Shown: in pieces, positions 6,581-11,191 of the stretch | How positions within the stretch are numbered: the stretch's first letter is position 1 | How the letters are laid out: every line of letters starts with the position of its first letter | Assembly: GCA_032229885.1 (NCBI GenBank) | Contig: JAVYAJ010000191.1 | Span: 1-11,191 of the forward strand | Direction: 5' to 3' | Source: Anammoximicrobium sp032229885 | GTDB taxonomy: Bacteria; Planctomycetota; Planctomycetia; Pirellulales; Pirellulaceae | Length of the DNA: 11,191 nt | Translations under genes and position numbers: made by a program | Notes under the pieces: generated by a model | The model's database searches: none | Told to the model about the DNA's origin: nothing | What the model saw: the letters and a program-made list of their open reading frames with translations, nothing else

Positions 6581-8275
6581 ATGGATGTTCAGCGCACGGC
6601 GAGGCAGTTATTTTCCTGGGATTTGCAATCGTGGCTGGGGCGGTACGCGAGATCGTTTTCGTTTTGGGGTTTGGTGATTGGGGCGATATTTTTTGCCGCA
6701 TCGCTCACCCCGTCGCTGTTGCCACGTCACTTTGCCGTGCAGGGCGTACTGTCTGGATTGGCGCTTGCCGTCGGTTACGGCGTCGGCGTGTTGTGTGTGT
6801 GGATCTGGCGCTATCTAGAACTTCCGCGGCCCGCGGTTGAGCTCGATCGCTGGAGCAAGTGGACGAGCGCCATCGGTGCGACGATCTTGATGGCCAGCTT
6901 TCTCTGGCGGGCCACGGTTTGGCAGAATTCCATCCGGGCTTTGATGGAAATGGAGCCTGTGGCCACCGCCTACCCGTGGCGAGTGGCCGGGCTGGCCCTG
7001 TTCACCGGCGTGCTGCTCGTGGCCGCCGTGCGCGGCTTGGCAGGCGGTTGGAGGTTTCTCCAGCGGCGGATCAGCGCCCGCATCCCGCGGCGAATCTCCT
7101 ACGTCGTCAGCACGTTGGCCATCGTTGTCTTGCTGTTTCTGATCGCGACTCATTTGGTGACCCGGCCGGCGTTGGACGTGGCGGATGCGGTCTTTCAGCA
7201 ACTGGACGAGTTCGTCGACCCCGAGATGACACAGCCGGCAGATCCGCGGGCCTCCGGCAGTGCCGAGTCGCTCGTCCCGTGGGACACGATCGGTCGGCAG
7301 GGAAAGCGTTTCATTTCCAACGGTCCCACACGGCAAGCGATCAGTCGGTTTTGGGGCAAGGACACGCTTCGACCGTTGCGGGTATACGTCGGCATGAGGA
7401 CCGGTGGCTCGTTGCAAGAACGGGCTAAGTTGGCCTTGGAAGAGTTGAAACGGGTCGAAGGATTCGGTCGGTCCGTGCTAGTTGTGGCCACCCCCACGGG
7501 CACAGGCTGGCTCGATCCGGGCGCGGTCGACACGATCGAGTACCTGCACGCCGGGGACACGGCGATTGTCAGCCTGCAGTACTCGTATCTCCCCAGTTGG
7601 ATCACGATCCTGGTCGATCCCGAACGTTCGCGGGACGCTGCCAAGGCTCTATTCGACGCCGTTTACGGCCATTGGACCCAGCTTCCGCGGGACCAGCGGC
7701 CGAAGTTGTTCCTGCACGGTCTGAGCCTCGGGTCGTTGGGTTCGGAAGTCAGCGCGGATCTGTTCACGATTTTTGAAGATCCCATCCAGGGCGGGATCTG
7801 GAGTGGGCCTCCTTTTCCTAGCACCGCCTGGGCGAGGATCACCCGCGCCCGAAATCCGGGCTCGCCCGTCTGGCTGCCGATCTTTCGCGACGGCTCGATG
7901 CTGCGGTTCACCGGAAGAGATACCTGCCTGGCGGACGGCGGCCAACGCTGGGGCCCGATGCGGTTCGTCTACATCCAACATGCGAGCGATCCGATGTGCT
8001 TTTTCTCGCCGGACTTGCTCTACCGCAAACCGGATTGGTTGGCAGAGCCGCGAGGTCCGGACGTGTCTCCCTATTTGCGATGGTTCCCCATCGTGACCTT
8101 TCTACAAACCGCGTTTGACCTGCCCATGGCGACCAGCGTGCCGACTGGCTACGGCCACAACTATGCGCCGTCCAGCTATCTGGACGCCTGGATCACCGTC
8201 TCTCAGCCGCCGGGATGGAGCGCCGACGATACGCGTCGCCTGAATCGCCTGCTCGCCCCGCCCGCCGAGGACTGA
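6581..8275 (+). CDS. Membrane alpha/beta-hydrolase (COG4425 / Abhydrolase_9 type)
   Basis: A 564-residue protein with an N-terminal membrane domain of about five spans (near 29-46, 55-79, 94-114, 135-155, 171-193) and a C-terminal alpha/beta-hydrolase domain (about 245-564). RSFSFWG followed by FFAASLTPSLLPR (37-49) is typical of the N-terminal domain PF15420. The hydrolase part shows TPTGTGWLDPGAVDTIEYL (304-322), QYSYLPSW, and the nucleophile elbow GLSLG with Ser382. Asp470 in HASDP and His526 in GYGHNY are the likely triad partners. The length is normal, and the protein appears intact and inner-membrane bound. Substrate and physiological role are not established for the family. AAAGG (6567-6571) lies nine bases before ATG, within the transposase relic. 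A 329-base gap separates it from the porin downstream, which has its own promoter, so co-transcription is not needed. I found no convincing promoter upstream. Confidence 0.9.
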   Translation: MDVQRTARQLFSWDLQSWLGRYARSFSFWGLVIGAIFFAASLTPSLLPRHFAVQGVLSGLALAVGYGVGVLCVWIWRYLELPRPAVELDRWSKWTSAIGATILMASFLWRATVWQNSIRALMEMEPVATAYPWRVAGLALFTGVLLVAAVRGLAGGWRFLQRRISARIPRRISYVVSTLAIVVLLFLIATHLVTRPALDVADAVFQQLDEFVDPEMTQPADPRASGSAESLVPWDTIGRQGKRFISNGPTRQAISRFWGKDTLRPLRVYVGMRTGGSLQERAKLALEELKRVEGFGRSVLVVATPTGTGWLDPGAVDTIEYLHAGDTAIVSLQYSYLPSWITILVDPERSRDAAKALFDAVYGHWTQLPRDQRPKLFLHGLSLGSLGSEVSADLFTIFEDPIQGGIWSGPPFPSTAWARITRARNPGSPVWLPIFRDGSMLRFTGRDTCLADGGQRWGPMRFVYIQHASDPMCFFSPDLLYRKPDWLAEPRGPDVSPYLRWFPIVTFLQTAFDLPMATSVPTGYGHNYAPSSYLDAWITVSQPPGWSADDTRRLNRLLAPPAED

Positions 8276-8465
8276 GGAATTGGCTGTCGCGGGCGAAAAC
8301 GGTTTCGACCACCGCGGTGTGCTCAATGCCAGCACACAGTCGTCGTAACCCGCAGCGTGGATGAGGAAAGATTGCGATTCCATGCTGGGGATGCGGGTCA
8401 CGATATGCTCGAACGCGAACGGTGATCAGCCCTGATCGAGGTCCGTGACGGCGTTGGTCGACGAA

Positions 8466-8479
8466 TAGGACGCGTCCTA
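8466..8479. promoter_or_regulatory. 14-bp palindrome upstream of the porin promoter
   Basis: TAGGACGCGTCCTA is a perfect palindrome centred about 80 bases upstream of the predicted transcript start, a usual distance for an activator site. Roughly one 14-bp perfect palindrome is expected by chance in 11 kb of random sequence, so its position rather than its existence is the argument. The rest of the gap 8276-8519 shows no gene. Confidence 0.35.
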
Positions 8480-8519
8480 CAAAGTCCGTTTCACACGAGA
8501 CGGCGATGCGGCATTCGTA

Positions 8520-8548
8520 TTGACGAACAGACGTAGGGCGGGTATTAA
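8520..8548 (+). promoter_or_regulatory. Sigma-70-like promoter of the porin gene
   Basis: TTGACG (8520-8525), exactly 17 bases, then TATTAA (8543-8548). The -35 matches five of six and the -10 four of six consensus bases. Transcription would start near 8555, giving a leader of about 50 bases before the ATG at 8605. Confidence 0.55.
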
Positions 8549-8566
8549 ACGGGCTAGGCGTCACGC

Positions 8567-8574
8567 GAGGAAGG
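8567..8574 (+). promoter_or_regulatory. Strong Shine-Dalgarno that points to an out-of-frame ATG
   Basis: GAGGAAGG lies just before ATG 8577, which is in a different frame from the porin (8605). That frame stays open to 8780 but encodes nothing signal-peptide-like. The porin ATG itself has no Shine-Dalgarno. Possibilities are an overlapping leader peptide, a recent indel between 8577 and 8640, or re-use of the site over a folded leader. Confidence 0.5.
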
Positions 8575-8604
8575 ATATGCGCCGTCGCCCCGGTCAATCA
8601 CCAA

Positions 8605-10308
8605 ATGAGTGCCAGCAAGATGCGAATGGGCTCGATGCAGGCAGGATTCCGGGGACCGATTCTCCGATGGATGTGCGTCCTAGCCGTCTTCTGCCCGCGA
8701 GCCTGGGCTCAGGCGCCTCCGCCTTTCCTCGCCCCGGTGGTGAGGCTGTCGGACGGTCCCGTTGCCCCCGTGCAAGCTGAATCGTCCTTCGCCACCGGCG
8801 TGGAAGAGCGACTTCGGGCAGCGGAGGACGCGAATCGGACGTTGACCGAACGGCTGGACCAATTGCGCCGCGAGCATCGGGATGAGACGAGTCAGTTGGA
8901 ACGGCGGCTCGACGAGCTTTCCAGGCATCTGACCGACCGGCAGTTGAATGCGAGCCGAGACCGAGTTACGGACGACGAATCGACTCCGGACGATGCCGGC
9001 GCCACGCCAATTGACGGCGACGCGCCTGAGGCAGTTCCCGGCGATGGCGTCCCCGACTATGTCGACCTGGACGCGATCAGCCCTTACGCAATTCCACAAC
9101 AAGCCATCTTTGGTCCGGGCTTCCAGTTCCAATCCGTGGACAAGGCGTTTTCCTTACAGATCCACTACGAGTCGCAAATCGAAGCGCGCATCTGGTCCGA
9201 GCCGGATCAACTCCCGGCGAACAGCGGGTTCTTCTTGCCTCGCCAGCGAATCTTCTTCAACGGCAACATTAGCCCGCCGGTCGAGTACGAAGTGGCGATC
9301 AACCGCGGCGTGAACAACATCAATTTGCTGAACGCCTTCCTCAATTTCCGCTTCGACGACCGTTTCCAAGTTCGCGTCGGCCGCTTCGTCACTCCCCTGC
9401 TGTACGACCAGTTCGCGATCTCGAACTACTGGATGCCGACGCCCGAACGGTCGCTGTTTACGACCAACCTCGGCCTGAACCGTCAGATCGGCGCGATGGT
9501 CTGGGGCGATCTGTTCGACAAGCGGCTGGACTACGCGGCCGGAGTTTTCAACGGCTCGCGGAACTCGTTCGAGAGCCTGACCAATGATCTGGATTGTCTC
9601 GGCTACCTCAACGCCAGGCCGTTCCAGAATACGGGCCTGCCGCGTGCCCAGGACTGGAACGTGGGCGCATCGGTTGCCTTTGGTCGTCAAGACCAAACGC
9701 CCGTCCCGACAAGCTTCCGCGTCGGGGCAGGATCTCCAGATGCCAACGTGCCTGGGGTCGCCACCGTCCCCTTTCTGGTCCTCGATCGGACCGTGACGGA
9801 GCAGGGTGACCGGCTGATCGGCTCGGTCCATACGGCCTACTACTATCGCTCGTTATCGCTGATCGGCGAGTGGCAGTTTGGGTATGCTGACTATGCTCAC
9901 AGTGGTCAATCGTCGGCACAGCGAGTGCCTTTTTCGGGTTTCTACGCGACGGCGGGCTATTTTCTGACCGGCGAGCAGATCCAGCGCCGGACGCGACTCA
10001 CACCGCTGCGCCCGCTCGTCCCGTTGAGCAAGGACGACGAGCGGGGGCCGGGCGCCTGGGAGGCCGTCGCGCGCGTCAGCCAACTCCGCCTGGGCGACGA
10101 GTTCTTCACGGCCGGCTTTGCGGATCCCACGCGTTGGTCGAGTACCGCGGTCACCACCGAACTGGGCGCCAATTGGTACTGGAACGACTACCTGAAGTTC
10201 TATCTGTTCCGGCTGCACGCAGACTTTGCCGATCCGGTCCAATATCGGCCCGGCGGACTGCAGAACAGCGCCGACATGTTCTGGCTGAGAGGTCAACTCT
10301 ACTTCTGA
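8605..10308 (+). CDS. Outer-membrane porin, Porin_O_P (OprO/OprP) type
   Basis: A 567-residue outer-membrane protein. The signal peptide core is ILRWMCVLAVFCPRAWA with cleavage after Ala35 (AWA before Gln36); the true start may be Met11 rather than Met1. Residues about 63-115 form a coiled coil (EERLRAAEDANRTLTERLD), followed by an acidic linker (about 120-155) and a beta-barrel from about 170 to the end. Barrel hallmarks include FFLPRQRIFFNGNI, the segment FQVRVGRFVTPLLYDQF (254-270), NYWMPTPERSLFTTNLG, and a terminal Phe (GQLYF) used for barrel insertion. The coiled coil before the barrel is common in planctomycete porins and may contact peptidoglycan or the periplasm. The Pseudomonas OprP/OprO relatives carry phosphate or polyphosphate; specificity here cannot be read from the sequence, and no phosphate-regulation box was identified. 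The gene is monocistronic with its own promoter; its translation start is uncertain because of the misplaced Shine-Dalgarno. Confidence 0.88.
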   Translation: MSASKMRMGSMQAGFRGPILRWMCVLAVFCPRAWAQAPPPFLAPVVRLSDGPVAPVQAESSFATGVEERLRAAEDANRTLTERLDQLRREHRDETSQLERRLDELSRHLTDRQLNASRDRVTDDESTPDDAGATPIDGDAPEAVPGDGVPDYVDLDAISPYAIPQQAIFGPGFQFQSVDKAFSLQIHYESQIEARIWSEPDQLPANSGFFLPRQRIFFNGNISPPVEYEVAINRGVNNINLLNAFLNFRFDDRFQVRVGRFVTPLLYDQFAISNYWMPTPERSLFTTNLGLNRQIGAMVWGDLFDKRLDYAAGVFNGSRNSFESLTNDLDCLGYLNARPFQNTGLPRAQDWNVGASVAFGRQDQTPVPTSFRVGAGSPDANVPGVATVPFLVLDRTVTEQGDRLIGSVHTAYYYRSLSLIGEWQFGYADYAHSGQSSAQRVPFSGFYATAGYFLTGEQIQRRTRLTPLRPLVPLSKDDERGPGAWEAVARVSQLRLGDEFFTAGFADPTRWSSTAVTTELGANWYWNDYLKFYLFRLHADFADPVQYRPGGLQNSADMFWLRGQLYF

Positions 10309-10549
10309 CGTCGGCCCGTTATCAACGATTAGAAAGGTCCTTTATTTCGCGCGGATAGCAATGCTCGCTCGGTGTGCGTGTCAGCTTATGGTTTGCCAGA
10401 GGCGACTGCGCGGCGGAGCAGTTCAAGCCCCCATGGTCGTGGCAGGCGGATGACGGTGGGACGGAGTACACGCCGACGCGACGGATGGTTCGCCGCGGAC
10501 TTGTAAGTTTGAGACGAACCGGTGGAACCACGTGGCTATGAAGAAACGC
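10309..10549. other. Non-coding stretch after the porin
   Basis: I see no gene, no clear terminator and no kinase N-lobe, HRD or DFG motif that would extend the downstream kinase relic. AAAGGTCCTTT near 10332-10342 is too small to act as a terminator hairpin. Confidence 0.55.
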
Positions 10550-10976
10550 GGACTGGCGGATGCCGGGGTTGTCGTCAGCGCCCGGCGCTATCTCGTCCGG
10601 CGGCGATCGGCGGCGACACCGACCCGCGGAGCGATGCCTATTTGCTGGGGCTGACGCTGGAAGAACGGCTGACGCTACCAAGTCCGTTTGCCGCCGACGA
10701 GCGAGTCGATTTGATTTGATTCGCCAGATCCGTCAAGCTCAAAACGCGCCGATTTCGCAAGTCGCCCCGCATGCTCCGCAGGACTTGGCCACCCTCGTCG
10801 GCAAGGCCACGTCGTGCGACCCGCGCGATCGTTAGCAGAGCGCTCACCAGTTAGAAGAGGATCTGGACCGCTCTTGGCGAGATCAGCCAATCCTGGCACG
10901 AGAGGATTCCCGCACGGACCGGCTGCTTCGCTGAGCCTGCCGCAATCCCGCGGTGGCCGGGCTAGGCGGTGCGGCC
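10550..10976 (+). pseudogene. Relic of a planctomycete Ser/Thr protein kinase (C-lobe)
   Basis: Pieces of a PknB-like kinase C-lobe occur in order across three frames. GLADAGVVVSARRYL (from 10550) resembles the activation segment (family pattern GxVVGTLRYxxPE). DPRSDAYLLGLTLEERLTL and PSPFAADERVDLI follow in another frame, matching family DxRSDIYSLGxTLYELLTL and FxxDDRxxLI. Then RQIRQAQ, PQDLATLVGKATSCDPRDR, QSAHQLEEDL, QPILARE and CRNPAVAGL follow in the third, matching PRDLETIVLKA, DPADRYQSA, EDLRRF, RPIxAR and WCRRNPAVAGL. Lesions: a frame change near 10590, a GATTT duplication at 10708-10717, TAG at 10833-10835 where the family has Tyr, and TGA at 10932-10934 where it has Trp. The N-lobe, catalytic loop and everything after the juxtamembrane segment are missing. 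Planctomycetes carry many such kinases. Assignment is from motif order, without a search. Confidence 0.78.
10708..10721 (+). repeat. Frame-breaking 5-bp duplication in the kinase relic
   Basis: GATTTGATTTGATT. Removing one GATTT gives gtc-gat-ttg-att-cgc-cag (V-D-L-I-R-Q), which joins ERVDLI and RQIRQ in one frame, exactly as in kinase relatives. As it stands, the extra five bases produce TGA at 10717-10719. This looks like a slipped-strand event. Confidence 0.85.
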
Positions 10977-11018
10977 AAAAAGCCGGAAATTGTGGGGTTT
11001 AGAGTCTTAGTTCGTATC

Positions 11019-11028
11019 ATGCGCGCAT
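11019..11028. other. Short palindrome ATGCGCGCAT
   Basis: A 10-bp perfect palindrome two bases before the TGTACAC cluster. Too short to interpret alone; it might be part of the same regulatory or repeat element. Confidence 0.25.
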
Positions 11029-11030
11029 CT

Positions 11031-11054
11031 TGTACACTGGTGTGTACAGTACAC
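11031..11054. promoter_or_regulatory. Clustered TGTACAC palindromes
   Basis: TGTACAC (11031-11037) faces GTGTACA (11042-11048) across TGGT. The same GTGTAC (11042-11047) also faces GTACAC (11049-11054) across one A. Three alternating half-sites in 24 bases look like an operator or a cruciform-forming element. No intact gene lies nearby inside the window; a target could lie beyond the right edge. Confidence 0.35.
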
Positions 11055-11135
11055 TTGCTGGTTACTGGCACCTGGCTGGGGTAGGTGGGATTGGGTTGGA
11101 TGACTGTTGCGCGCCACAGACGACAGGGGGCGTGT

Positions 11136-11179
11136 TGGCCGAAGGCCATCACCACCGTAGCCTGGGGCAACGCCCCAGG
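11136..11179. repeat. Double hairpin, likely dispersed intergenic repeat
   Basis: Two perfect hairpins with three-base loops: TGGCC-GAA-GGCCA (11136-11148) and CCTGGGGC-AAC-GCCCCAGG (11161-11179), 12 bases apart. Paired hairpins of the GGCCGAAGGCC and CCTRGGGCAACGCCCYAGG type recur in intergenic DNA of planctomycetes, as I recall. Such elements resemble REP-like sequences. No T-run follows, so a terminator role is less likely. Confidence 0.5.
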
Positions 11180-11191
11180 AGTCAGAGATGA

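Noticed and set aside
8276..8600. Minus-strand small genes in the hydrolase-porin gap
   Set aside because: Open frames overlap the hydrolase end and the porin promoter, and they have no ribosome binding site or recognisable domain.
10332..10345. Terminator after the porin
   Set aside because: AAAGGTCCTTT followed by ATTT gives at most a four-pair AT-rich stem, too weak to call.
10883..11170. 95-codon minus-strand open frame at the right end
   Set aside because: It crosses the kinase relic and both hairpin clusters, so it is probably a spurious repeat-derived frame.

Overview
The window looks like a GC-rich chromosomal segment of a planctomycete, probably Pirellulales-like. No marker gene is present, so this rests on gene content: ExbB/MotA and ExbD-type proteins with long coiled coils, a stand-alone glycine-zipper envelope protein, a Porin_O_P-type barrel with an N-terminal coiled coil, a relic of a planctomycete-style Ser/Thr kinase, and a relic of an ISL3-type transposase. 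No tRNA, rRNA, CRISPR array or intact mobile element was seen.

Left part (1-4663, genes on the minus strand): a heptanucleotide tandem array (1-105) abuts the stop codon of a free-standing B3/B4-domain protein. Upstream of that gene is a three-gene cluster transcribed leftward: a MotA/TolQ/ExbB-type channel protein with an N-terminal zinc ribbon (3212-4663), then two ExbD/TolR-like single-span proteins with coiled coils (2372-3178 and 1061-2164). Together they plausibly form one ion-driven inner-membrane machine whose cargo is unknown. A 207-base gap with a GC-rich hairpin separates the two ExbD-like genes.

Middle (4664-6580): a 519-base non-coding stretch with a 15-bp tandem repeat and inverted repeats, a secreted glycine-zipper protein (5183-5839, minus) with a recognisable promoter, then about 700 bases dominated by non-coding DNA that end in a decayed transposase N-terminus. 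That remnant runs up to the next gene and contains its apparent ribosome binding site.

Right part (6581-10308, plus strand): a five-span membrane alpha/beta-hydrolase of the COG4425 / Abhydrolase_9 type with a visible Ser-Asp-His triad, and an outer-membrane porin with a good promoter, an upstream 14-bp palindrome and a puzzling out-of-frame Shine-Dalgarno sequence. The last 880 bases hold no intact gene. They contain a Ser/Thr kinase pseudogene broken by a clean 5-bp duplication and two nonsense changes, followed by clustered TGTACAC palindromes and a double hairpin that looks like a dispersed intergenic repeat.

No complete novel multi-gene system could be demonstrated. The strongest candidate for uncharacterised biology is the zinc-ribbon ExbB plus double-ExbD cluster. 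The best concrete discoveries are the two previously coding relics.
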